Shown piece by piece: positions 44,937-53,076 of a stretch of 64,000 nt of DNA. The notes under the pieces were generated by a model. It saw only the letters and a program-made list of their open reading frames with translations. It did not search any database and was not told the origin of the DNA. Location: positions 3,224,001-3,288,000 of the forward strand of contig NZ_JALJWH010000001.1 of the NCBI RefSeq assembly GCF_024168825.1, written 5' to 3'. The stretch comes from Paenarthrobacter sp. A20 (GTDB lineage: Bacteria > Actinomycetota > Actinomycetes > Actinomycetales > Micrococcaceae). Made by a program: the position numbers and the translations under genes. Every line of letters begins with the position of its first letter. The stretch's first letter is position 1.

Positions 44937-46460
44937 ATGCCCCTCACACTCAGTGCATTGACCGGTAACACGGACCTGCGGCTCCAAGTGAAACATTGGA
45001 CTCGCGAAACTGATCCGATGGTCACGGGGGCGCATGTCTCTGAGCTGCTGCGTCCCAGCGAATGGCTGGCGGGCGGGGAGATTTTGATGACTATCGGGCT
45101 GCTGCTCCCCGTTACCGTCACGGCCGAGGATTGCCGTTCGTACGTTCGGGATGTCAAGGGTGGCGGTGCTGTCGCCCTCGCTCTTGGCCTGGGCAGCGAT
45201 TTGCCTCACCAATCGGTACCAAGGACCCTTGCTGAAGCCGCAGCGGCGGAGGACCTGCCTCTTTTCGGTGTTCCCGAGGACGTGCCGTTCATTGCCATCA
45301 CGAGCGCGGTCTATAAGGCGCTCGTCGCGGACGAGCGCCAGTCCCTTGACCGCTTGGTTGACCTTCACAAGGCCCTGACTTTCAGTGCCGCTTCCGGCGG
45401 AGGACTTGAGGCGATTGTTGCGACCTGGACATCGGCTACGAACATAGGTGCCATTGTCACCGACCCGCTGGGCCTGCGGATCGTGACAAGCGACACCGTC
45501 GGTGCCCAGCCAACGGACGAGATGCTGCGCGACCTTGCCAATGTCTTGGCTCCCAAGGGGTTAAGGAGCGCGATGAAGACGACGATCGAGGACATCCCTC
45601 TTGAGATCCAGCCCTTGGGGACTACCCGGCTGCGCGGCTTCGTGGTCCTCGTCGGCAACGCGGGGTCACGAATGCCGGTGGCAATCACCGCACTCACCTC
45701 AATTCTTGCCCTTGAGTTTGAGCGTCGATGGCTGTCCAGCGAGCCGGACCGACACCAACGTGCCCGGGCCTTTCAGAGAGTGCTGGTTGCCGAATCCGAA
45801 AGCGACGCGGAGGCCCTGCTTCGTGCCTCCGGACTAACCGGCGAGGAGTTCCGCTGCATCGCCGTCGACCCGGGGGCGGGTGCCGCGGCCGATTTGGTCG
45901 CCGATCTTTCCCTGACGATTCGCGGTGGCCTCATCCGCCACACCAACGGAGGCCCTGTGGAGGCCATCGTCATGGCCGACGCCGACATAGAACAGGACCT
46001 TCGTAGGTTCGCACCCAACTTAGCCGCCGGAATCGGAGCCTCAACAACGCCAGGCACACTTGCTGCATCCCAGGCACAGGCGGTGGCCGCACTGGTCACC
46101 AGCCGCAACCTCGGTCACCCGGTGACCTACCGGCGCGGCTTCACCCAAACCTGGCTCACCAACGCCACTGATTTGGAAATGGCGCAGACATTCAGCGACG
46201 CAGTCCTCGCCCCCCTCAGCAACGCCGATCCGAGTGGAGCGCTCCTGGCGACCGTCGAGGCCTGGCTGACCGCGAACTGTCAGATCGACCCCGCCGCAGA
46301 TCGCCTTCACGTCCATCGGCACACCGTGCGCTCCCGGCTCCGGAAGATCGAACAGCTCATTGGCCAGCCCTTGGACCAGCTGGATACCCGGGTGGAACTA
46401 TGGCTTGCCCTGACAGCGAAGGGCCTGCACCGTCTTCCAACGGGCAGGCCCAACACCTGA
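44937..46460 (+). CDS. PucR-family transcriptional regulator
   Basis: This 507-residue protein has an N-terminal PucR ligand-type domain (about 1-125, LSELLRPSEWLAGGEILMTIG-like), a central GGDEF-like region and a C-terminal PucR helix-turn-helix (about 450-500, DRLHVHRHTVRSRLRKIEQL). PucR proteins usually activate purine, allantoin or amine catabolism. It converges on the P450 operon and is the nearest regulator to both that operon and hyuP. It is a good candidate for controlling either (inference). Confidence 0.88.
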   Translation: MPLTLSALTGNTDLRLQVKHWTRETDPMVTGAHVSELLRPSEWLAGGEILMTIGLLLPVTVTAEDCRSYVRDVKGGGAVALALGLGSDLPHQSVPRTLAEAAAAEDLPLFGVPEDVPFIAITSAVYKALVADERQSLDRLVDLHKALTFSAASGGGLEAIVATWTSATNIGAIVTDPLGLRIVTSDTVGAQPTDEMLRDLANVLAPKGLRSAMKTTIEDIPLEIQPLGTTRLRGFVVLVGNAGSRMPVAITALTSILALEFERRWLSSEPDRHQRARAFQRVLVAESESDAEALLRASGLTGEEFRCIAVDPGAGAAADLVADLSLTIRGGLIRHTNGGPVEAIVMADADIEQDLRRFAPNLAAGIGASTTPGTLAASQAQAVAALVTSRNLGHPVTYRRGFTQTWLTNATDLEMAQTFSDAVLAPLSNADPSGALLATVEAWLTANCQIDPAADRLHVHRHTVRSRLRKIEQLIGQPLDQLDTRVELWLALTAKGLHRLPTGRPNT

Positions 46461-46461
46461 G

Positions 46462-47688
46462 CTAAACCCTTGAGAGCACGGCCGGGTTTTGATCTACGCC
46501 CAGATCTTCCATGGCTACGCTCCAAGAGGACTGCTGCCGGATGTGCCGACGGGCAACCCCTATCTGTCGTCGCATGTTGATCCCGCAGGCAGCGGAGATC
46601 CGGTCCCCCGATCGTGCGAGCGCCAGGAATCCGCCGTCAGGGAGCTCATCGTGCACCACCATCATCTGGTCCCCGCTTGCCACGCCGACGAATTGTAGGC
46701 GTTTGCCGTATAGGTCGGACCAGTAGTACGGGACGGTGTCGAATGGCTCTTTCGCATCGCTGACGGCGTTGTGTCCCGCATTAACACCTTGCTCGGAAGC
46801 GGCCGTCCAGTGTGGACTTCTAAGCTGCTGGTCAAAGAGTTTGCTGGGCCAGGATGCGATATCGCCAGCTGCGTAGACACCGGGCGCTGCCCGGAGGAAT
46901 TCGTCGCACACCACGCCGAATCCATCGAGTTCGATACCTGATCCTGCCAGCCATTCTGTTGCTGGCTCGCCGCCAATTCCGTAGGCGACGACATCGGCGG
47001 GGACCATCGACCCGTCGGAGAGCAGGATGGAGGATTCGCTGACCTCGGCGATGCTGCATCCGAGCCTTACGTCTACGCCGTTCGAGCGGTGCAGTTGGAC
47101 GAGGGCATCGGCCACCTGATCACCGAGTGCCCCGGAGAGTGGCTTCCTTACTGTGCTGATGAGCGTCACGCTTATGCCCCTGGAGCGTGTTGAGCTCGCC
47201 AGCTCCGAACCGATGAAACCTGCCCCGAGTATCGCCACGTGCCTGGCGCCGGAAGCGAGGCGTTCCCGAAGCCGCATCCCGTCCGTCACTGTGCGGACAG
47301 GGTAGAGATTCTGCTCCTCTCGATTGGTGCTGAAGGTGCGGGAGCGGTAGCCCGTGGCCAGGATGATCGAGGAGTAGTCCAGCCATGCCTGACCCACCCG
47401 GACGCGTTTGCCGGGAACATCCAGCTGCTCTGCAGCCTGCCCGAGACGCAGTTCGATGTTGAGTTCGTTTCTGAGCTCGTCGGGGTCGCGAAGGAGCACG
47501 TCGGGCGGTGCAGGTGCGGTGATGAAGTCCTTCGACAACGGAGGCCGGTCGTAGGGTGGGTGCTCCTCGTCCCCGATCATCACCAGCGCTCCGGTATAGC
47601 CGGCCCGCCTGGCGCCTTCCGCTGCCCTCAGGCCGGCAAGGCCGGCGCCGATGATGATGACGGGCGCGTCAGCGTTCTGTCTCATCAT
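46462..47688 (-). CDS. FAD-dependent ferredoxin reductase
   Basis: This 408-residue reductase of the rubredoxin/putidaredoxin reductase type has an FAD motif (IIIGAGLAGLRAAEGA), DRPPLSK, an NAD motif (VAILGAGFIGSELA), GVYAAGDIA and a C-terminal reductase domain. It passes electrons from NAD(P)H to the small ferredoxin encoded at 50320-50541 and so to the P450. Its ATG overlaps the P450 stop (ATGA). It is the last gene of the four-gene leftward operon. Confidence 0.9.
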   Translation of the reverse strand: MMRQNADAPVIIIGAGLAGLRAAEGARRAGYTGALVMIGDEEHPPYDRPPLSKDFITAPAPPDVLLRDPDELRNELNIELRLGQAAEQLDVPGKRVRVGQAWLDYSSIILATGYRSRTFSTNREEQNLYPVRTVTDGMRLRERLASGARHVAILGAGFIGSELASSTRSRGISVTLISTVRKPLSGALGDQVADALVQLHRSNGVDVRLGCSIAEVSESSILLSDGSMVPADVVAYGIGGEPATEWLAGSGIELDGFGVVCDEFLRAAPGVYAAGDIASWPSKLFDQQLRSPHWTAASEQGVNAGHNAVSDAKEPFDTVPYYWSDLYGKRLQFVGVASGDQMMVVHDELPDGGFLALARSGDRISAACGINMRRQIGVARRHIRQQSSWSVAMEDLGVDQNPAVLSRV

Positions 47689-48908
47689 GCCGCCCGCATC
47701 TGCACCGTCATGGGGAACGCGGAGTACCCCCAGACGCCGATCCGATCACGTCGGACCACTTGTTCGGTGGCAACCTCAAACGACTCCCAACGGCTTACCG
47801 CGTGCTTCAGGACGGTGATCAGTTCCAGGCGGGCGAGATGCTGGCCGAGGCAAGCATGGATACCGCCCCCGAAAGTGATGTGCGGATTGGGTGTCCGGTG
47901 GATGTCGAGAACGTCCGGGTCGCTAAACACTCGGGGGTCGCGGTTCGCGGCCAGGATGGCAAGTTGGATGGAGTCTCCGGGGCGGATGACGTGTTCTCCC
48001 AGAGATATGTCCTTGACGGCCACACGGCCTGTGAACGGAGAGGGGGTTGCGAAGCGCAGGAACTCCTCGGCGGCTGCAGGGATCAGACTTGGATCGGCTT
48101 GGAGTTCCTTCCACACCTGTGGGAATTGCGTCATTGCCTCGAAGGCGGCCGGGATGATCGTGGTTGTTGTTTCGGTTCCCGCGGCGACGAGTTCGATGAG
48201 GCGGACAACGGCTTCCTGTTCGGAAAGCAGCGTTCCTTCTTCCATGCCTTGGTACAAACGCTGCAGTACGGTCCCGGCGGGCGCGGTGGAAGCATGGTCC
48301 CGAAGCACTCCCTGCAAGTAGTCCTCGAGTGCAGTGGCTGCTTTATCGCTGGCCTCGAGGCTGTCACTGTCCAGGTGCGGTTCCAGCGACCGGGTGAGAT
48401 CAACGGCCCAATGGTTGAGCTGGAGTGGATCTTCGGCGTCGAAGCCAATCAGCTTGGTGACCACCGCCAACGGTAGCGGCACCGAGATTGAGTCGAGGAC
48501 GTCAAACCGGGTATCTTCCTCGATGCACTCAAGCAGCGCGATGACAGTCTGCTCGACTGTCTCAGCGTAGTCCCGCTCTACGGACCGCCGTGTGAGCAGT
48601 GGTGCCGTGTGCCGGCGCAGCCGCGGGTGGTCGGGCAGATCCGTGGTGACCAGGGCATTTTCGATTCCGCGGGAGATTGCTGTGCCCTTACCAAATGGGC
48701 ATTGCTCTGCGTAATCGTTGATTTTGAACAGGCTCGCCTGGGCGTCCTCGAGGTTGTTGAGCACCATAACGACGTCTGCGTGGCGGCTGACGACCCAGCT
48801 TCCGGCGCTGTCGGACCAGAACACGGGGTGCTCCTCGCGCATCTTGTTGAAGGCCGGTACAGGGTTCTGATAAAGAGTCGGGTCCGCGAAGTCAAGTGGT
48901 TCTTTCAT
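47685..48908 (-). CDS. Cytochrome P450
   Basis: This 407-residue soluble bacterial P450 has the I-helix AAGTETTTT, the ExxR motif in EEFLRF, and the heme-ligand loop FGGGIHACLGQHLAR with Cys353. The acid-alcohol pair of the I-helix is E-T. The start overlaps the permease stop by 4 bp. Being co-transcribed with an NCS1 permease, it most likely oxidises the imported ring compound, for example by hydroxylation or N-dealkylation (inference). The redox partners are in the same operon. Confidence 0.92.
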   Translation of the reverse strand: MKEPLDFADPTLYQNPVPAFNKMREEHPVFWSDSAGSWVVSRHADVVMVLNNLEDAQASLFKINDYAEQCPFGKGTAISRGIENALVTTDLPDHPRLRRHTAPLLTRRSVERDYAETVEQTVIALLECIEEDTRFDVLDSISVPLPLAVVTKLIGFDAEDPLQLNHWAVDLTRSLEPHLDSDSLEASDKAATALEDYLQGVLRDHASTAPAGTVLQRLYQGMEEGTLLSEQEAVVRLIELVAAGTETTTTIIPAAFEAMTQFPQVWKELQADPSLIPAAAEEFLRFATPSPFTGRVAVKDISLGEHVIRPGDSIQLAILAANRDPRVFSDPDVLDIHRTPNPHITFGGGIHACLGQHLARLELITVLKHAVSRWESFEVATEQVVRRDRIGVWGYSAFPMTVQMRAA

Positions 48909-50311
48909 TGTGGGGTCCTTTCGGTGAGTTTGTTGGAGGTGGCTCGTTCTTCCTGGCGGGACAACGCGACAAAGAGCACGGCGGCAACCGTCCCACCGAG
49001 AACGATGGACATGTCGATGCCGCCGAGCATTGCGGCTATGGGCCCCTGGTATGAAGCCCCATTCAGTGACAGCAGTGCCACCACTGAGCCGCCGAGCAGC
49101 GCGCAGATCCCGGAGAGGCGGAATCCGCCTCGATGCCAGTACGGGCCTCCCTGGGAGGGGTTGGACAGGGCGACGCCGTCGTAGCGACCTTTGCGGCGAA
49201 CGCTGTCGACGAGATAGATGGCTGTCAGGGGCATTGCCACTGAGCCCAAGCACGTCAGCCCTAGCTGGAGGATGTTCAGGAAGCTGTCCGCGAAGAAGAG
49301 CACGTAGACCGTGCCGATAGCCGCAGTTAGACCGAGCCCGGTCACTGCAACCACACGGGACACAGGCACCCCGGCGGCTTGGACAGCAAGGCTTCCTCCG
49401 TAGATGGTCATGACTGTGTTCATGATCGAACCAATGACGATGACCACGACGAGCACGGTGCCGAACCATTCTGGAACGAGGTTCATCAGTCCTGTGACGG
49501 GTTCGGACATGTCCGTGGCCGTGGCGGCAAGGACGCCTACCAGCTCCAGTCCGACGAGGGGGATCATGCCGCCGAGCCCGACGGCGAGAACGATGGGCTT
49601 GCGTCTGGTGGTGCTGGGGATGTGCCGGGCAAAGTCCGCTGCGCTGCCCCAGGACAGCGGCATCGCGATGCACAACGTCAGCGCGACGACGAAGCCTATG
49701 ACAGGATTCTCCGTCGGGACCGGTTGGAAGGATGCCAGGTCCACTTTTTGGAAGACGAAGAATCCGAGCAGAACGAAAGCAGCAGCGATAACCACGGTGA
49801 GCACGCCGCTGGTCTTTACCATCATGTTGTAGCCGTACATTGCCAGTCCCGTGGATGCCAGCACGATGATTCCGCAGACGATAGCCGTCGTGGCGACGTC
49901 TGGTGCCATGCCAAGCCGCTCGGCAACGACCAAACCACCCTGCGTACCGATCACGAGATTGACGATGGTGACCAGGGTCGACAGAACGACTACCACGCCG
50001 GCCCCAAAGACCTTGTTTCCCCGCATGCCGAAAAGAGCACGCGTGATAATCGATGTTGGCACTCCGGATGCGGCGCCGATACTGGCGAACCAGCCCATGA
50101 GGAACATGAGGCTGTTGGCCACAAGAATGACCACCACGGCCTGCCACATGCTCAGGCCGAACACCATGATCGTCGCGCCTATGACAACGTACAGCTGGGT
50201 CACATTGGCTGAAAGGAACATGAAAAAGAGGTCACGCGGTCTTCCGGATCGTTGCTCATCGGGGATGAAGCTCGCGCCTTGGACTTCGATGGCAGCTGCG
50301 CTTTCCTTCAT
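48905..50311 (-). CDS. NCS1-family permease in the P450 operon
   Basis: This 468-residue permease has about twelve membrane segments (LYVVIGATIMVFGLSMWQAV, GLVVAERLGM, MPLSWGSAADFARHIPSTTR). NCS1 members import nucleobases, allantoin, hydantoins and vitamins. It lies 8 bases after the ferredoxin gene and overlaps the P450 gene, so uptake and oxidation are encoded as one unit. It is only distantly like the permeases at 10920 and 50784, which suggests a different substrate. Confidence 0.87.
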   Translation of the reverse strand: MKESAAAIEVQGASFIPDEQRSGRPRDLFFMFLSANVTQLYVVIGATIMVFGLSMWQAVVVILVANSLMFLMGWFASIGAASGVPTSIITRALFGMRGNKVFGAGVVVVLSTLVTIVNLVIGTQGGLVVAERLGMAPDVATTAIVCGIIVLASTGLAMYGYNMMVKTSGVLTVVIAAAFVLLGFFVFQKVDLASFQPVPTENPVIGFVVALTLCIAMPLSWGSAADFARHIPSTTRRKPIVLAVGLGGMIPLVGLELVGVLAATATDMSEPVTGLMNLVPEWFGTVLVVVIVIGSIMNTVMTIYGGSLAVQAAGVPVSRVVAVTGLGLTAAIGTVYVLFFADSFLNILQLGLTCLGSVAMPLTAIYLVDSVRRKGRYDGVALSNPSQGGPYWHRGGFRLSGICALLGGSVVALLSLNGASYQGPIAAMLGGIDMSIVLGGTVAAVLFVALSRQEERATSNKLTERTPQ

Positions 50312-50319
50312 CTCGGGAC

Positions 50320-50541
50320 CTACGCGTTCTCTGCGGAGGATGAGGGATCGGGTTCAGCGAGGGTGATTGCCTGTGTGGGGCACTGTGCGCAGGCGGCCTG
50401 CACTTCGGCGAGCGTTGCGCCGTGCACTTCGGCGATGAGGACGCGAGCAATTCCGTCGTCCTCGATGAGGAAGGCATCGGGGGCGAGCTCCTCGCAGACC
50501 CCGTGCCCTGTGCACTTGACCTGATCAACAAATACGCGCAT
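50320..50541 (-). CDS. P450-type ferredoxin
   Basis: This 73-residue ferredoxin has the pattern C10-xx-H13-xx-C16 and C51-xx-C54-P. Replacement of one Cys by His is typical of small [3Fe-4S] or His-ligated ferredoxins serving actinobacterial P450s. AAGGAC lies six bases before the ATG. It is the first gene of the operon and shuttles electrons from the reductase at 46462 to the P450 at 47685. Confidence 0.92.
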   Translation of the reverse strand: MRVFVDQVKCTGHGVCEELAPDAFLIEDDGIARVLIAEVHGATLAEVQAACAQCPTQAITLAEPDPSSSAENA

Positions 50542-50783
50542 TGGCTGTCCTTAGTTCATGGTGAAGATTGATCGACTGGTTGGGCAAGCCGTGCTGGCGC
50601 GCCAACTCATACCCGGAACACTATGGCCCCCGTCACACCCGCGTACATGTCCATGGCGTATAAGTTTCCGTAAAAAGTTGTATGTCATGTACATCGCGGT
50701 GAGGTCGGCGTGCGTGGTGAAGTTGCGGGACGCAGAGTAGCCCTCTGCCTCGTTCGTTCCTCTTCGTGCAAGGAGAAATGTCA
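50542..50783. promoter_or_regulatory. Divergent promoter region between the P450 operon and hyuP
   Basis: About 240 bp hold both promoters. TGGCGCGCCA near 50598 is a perfect palindrome, and GTTGTATGTCATGTACATCG near 50676 contains an imperfect repeat (TGTATG/CATGTACA). Either could bind PucR or another regulator. No coding sequence is supported. Confidence 0.4.
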
Positions 50784-52220
50784 ATGACGACAACAGAAGA
50801 CCAGCAGGGCCGCAGTCTCCTGAATGAATCCAACGCACCTACGCGTTACGCTCAACGTTCCGTGGGGCCGTTCTCCCTGGCTGCCATCTGGTTTGCCATG
50901 GCGATCCAAGTGGCCATATTCATTGCCGCGGGGCAACTGACGGCCAGTTTTCAGGTATGGCAGGTCATCGTGGCCATTGCCGCGGGTTGTACCATCGCCG
51001 TCGTCGTGGTGTTTTTCACGCAGAGTGCGGCCATTCGCTGGGGTATCAACTTCACTGTGGCGGCGCGGATGCCGTTTGGTATCCGGGGATCGTTGATCCC
51101 CATCGTTGTGAAGGCATTGCTCTCATTGTTTTGGTTCGGCTTTCAGACGTGGCTCGGAGCGCTGGCACTTGATGAAATCACCCGGATCCTCACAGGGTTC
51201 TCAAACCTGACCTTGTGGGTGCTCATCTTCGGCGCTGTGCAGGTGGTGACCACCTTCTACGGCATCAGCTTCATCCGGTGGATGAACATCTTTGCCGCAC
51301 CGGTGTTGCTGGCCATGGGTGTGTTCATGGTCTACCTGATGCTTGATGGCGCCGGAGTGACGCTTCGGGAGGTCATGATCATGGGTGGTGAGACTCCGGG
51401 GTTGCCGTTTTCCACGGCGGTCATGATCTTCGTCGGGGGGTGGATTGCCGTGGTGGTGAGCATCCACGACATTGTGAAGGAATGTAAGGTCGCCCCGACT
51501 CAGCCCGGGGAAGGTCGTGCCAAGTCCGATGCCAAGTATGCGGCGGCCCAATGGTGGGGAATGGTGCCGGCGTCAGTCATTTTCGGATTTATCGGAGCCG
51601 CGTCGATGGTGTTGGTGGGGGAGTGGAACCCGGTGTTCGCCATCACCAAGGTCGTAGGCGAAGTGTCCGTTCCCATGGCCATTCTTTTCCAGGTATTCGT
51701 TCTGCTGGCAACCTGGTCCACCAACCCCGCCGCCAATCTCCTGTCTCCTGCTTACACGCTGTGCAGCACCTTCCCCCGCGTTTTCAGCTTCAAGACAGGC
51801 GTCATCGTCTCAGGCGCCGTCGGCTTGTTGATGATGCCATGGCAGTTCGCCGACACGCTTAATAGCTTCCTGAACATCCTGGCCAGTGCGCTGGGTCCAC
51901 TCGCAGGCATCATGATCACCGACTACTTCCTGGTTCGCCGGGGCAGGGTCAGCCTCCAGGACCTGTATCGGACCAAGGGCATCTATACCTATTGGCACGG
52001 GTTCAACTGGGTTGCGCTCGCGGTCTACGTGGTTGCCTTGGCCCTGGCCTTCCTGACACCTGACCTCATGTTCATCACTGGCCTTGCTGCCGCAGTGGCT
52101 TTGCACTATCCCGCCATGAGGTGGGTGGCGAAGAGGTTCCCGCTGTTCTCCGAGGCGGAAAGCGCGAATGAAGACTACCTGCTGGAACAGGAGGGCAGGG
52201 AACTTACCACTCACCAATGA
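50784..52220 (+). CDS. hyuP: Hydantoin permease (NCS1 family)
   Basis: This protein of about 478 residues has the NCS1 twelve-helix layout (IWFAMAIQVAIFIAAGQL, MPFGIRGSLIPIVVKALL). It lies first in the hyuP-A-H-C order of Arthrobacter hydantoin clusters and is Mhp1-like in context. ATG 50784 is preferred, with AAGGAG eight bases upstream; ATG 50778 is too close. It takes up 5-substituted hydantoins for hydrolysis by the downstream enzymes. Confidence 0.85.
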   Translation: MTTTEDQQGRSLLNESNAPTRYAQRSVGPFSLAAIWFAMAIQVAIFIAAGQLTASFQVWQVIVAIAAGCTIAVVVVFFTQSAAIRWGINFTVAARMPFGIRGSLIPIVVKALLSLFWFGFQTWLGALALDEITRILTGFSNLTLWVLIFGAVQVVTTFYGISFIRWMNIFAAPVLLAMGVFMVYLMLDGAGVTLREVMIMGGETPGLPFSTAVMIFVGGWIAVVVSIHDIVKECKVAPTQPGEGRAKSDAKYAAAQWWGMVPASVIFGFIGAASMVLVGEWNPVFAITKVVGEVSVPMAILFQVFVLLATWSTNPAANLLSPAYTLCSTFPRVFSFKTGVIVSGAVGLLMMPWQFADTLNSFLNILASALGPLAGIMITDYFLVRRGRVSLQDLYRTKGIYTYWHGFNWVALAVYVVALALAFLTPDLMFITGLAAAVALHYPAMRWVAKRFPLFSEAESANEDYLLEQEGRELTTHQ

Positions 52221-52270
52221 AGCCAACAGATAACCAGATAAGCAGTATCTCTTCCCAGAAGGAGTGGAGC

Positions 52271-52351
52271 GTGTTTGACGTTTCAAAAAACTACCGGGGC
52301 GTGGCCCATGGGCATGTCCCGATCATTCACCTGCAGGAGGGAACACCGTGA
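52271..52351 (+). CDS. 26-codon open frame coupled to hyuA, copy of the hyuH start
   Basis: A GTG at 52271 preceded by GAAGGAG opens a frame of 26 codons. Its TGA overlaps the GTG start of hyuA (GTGA). The peptide begins MFDV, and the DNA AAGGAGTGGA-GTGTTTGACGT (a few spacer bases apart) repeats the ribosome binding site and start of hyuH at 53062-53087. It may be a translational coupling leader for hyuA or a relic of a duplication. It is too short for any family assignment. Confidence 0.5.
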   Translation: MFDVSKNYRGVAHGHVPIIHLQEGTP

Positions 52352-53058
52352 GGATCCTCGTGATCAATCCCAACAGTTCCAGCGCCCTTACTGAATCGGT
52401 TGCGGACGCAGCGCAACAAGTCGTAGCGCCCGGCACCATAATTTCTGCCATCAACCCCTCCAGAGGACCCGCCGTCATTGAGGGCAGCTACGACGAAGCA
52501 CTGGCAACGTTCCATCTCATCGAAGAGGTCGAGCGCGCTGAGCGGGAAAACCCGCCTGACGCCTACGTCATCGCATGTTTCGGGGATCCGGGACTTGACG
52601 CGGTCAAGGAGCTGACTGACAGGCCAGTGGTAGGGGTTGCCGAAGCTGCAATCCACATGTCTTCGTTCGTCGCGGCCACCTTCTCCATTGTCAGCATCCT
52701 TCCGCGGGTCAGGAAACATCTGCACGAACTGGTACGGCAAGCGGGGGCGACGAATCGCCTCGCCTCCATCAAGCTCCCAAACCTGGGGGTGATGGCTTTC
52801 CATGAGGACGAACACGCCGCACTGGAGACGCTCAAGCAAGCCGCCAAGGAGGCGGTCCAGGAGGACGGCGCCGAGTCGATAGTGCTCGGATGCGCCGGCA
52901 TGGTGGGGTTCGCCCGTCAACTGAGCGTTGAGCTCGGCGTTCCTGTCATCGACCCCGTCGAGGCAGCTTGCCGCGTGGCCGAGAGTCTGGTCGCTCTGGG
53001 CTACCAGACCAGCAAAGCGAACTCGTATCAAAAACCGACAGAGAAGCAGTACCTCTAG
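52348..53058 (+). CDS. hyuA: Hydantoin racemase
   Basis: This 236-residue Asp/Glu-racemase superfamily enzyme racemises 5-substituted hydantoins so that both enantiomers can be used. It starts MRILVINPNSSSALTESV. The two catalytic cysteines are visible in VIACFGDPG (near 76) and LGCAGMVG (near 181). GTG 52348 follows GGAGGGAACACC. Length and sequence match the Arthrobacter aurescens enzyme as I remember it. Confidence 0.9.
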   Translation: MRILVINPNSSSALTESVADAAQQVVAPGTIISAINPSRGPAVIEGSYDEALATFHLIEEVERAERENPPDAYVIACFGDPGLDAVKELTDRPVVGVAEAAIHMSSFVAATFSIVSILPRVRKHLHELVRQAGATNRLASIKLPNLGVMAFHEDEHAALETLKQAAKEAVQEDGAESIVLGCAGMVGFARQLSVELGVPVIDPVEAACRVAESLVALGYQTSKANSYQKPTEKQYL

Positions 53059-53076
53059 CTAAAAGGAGTGGAATTA

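Noticed and set aside
47685..50147. Very long minus-strand open frame of 820 codons ending with the P450
   Set aside because: Only the part from ATG 48908 is P450-like. The upstream extension is arginine/histidine-rich and is the shadow of the NCS1 permease gene in another frame.
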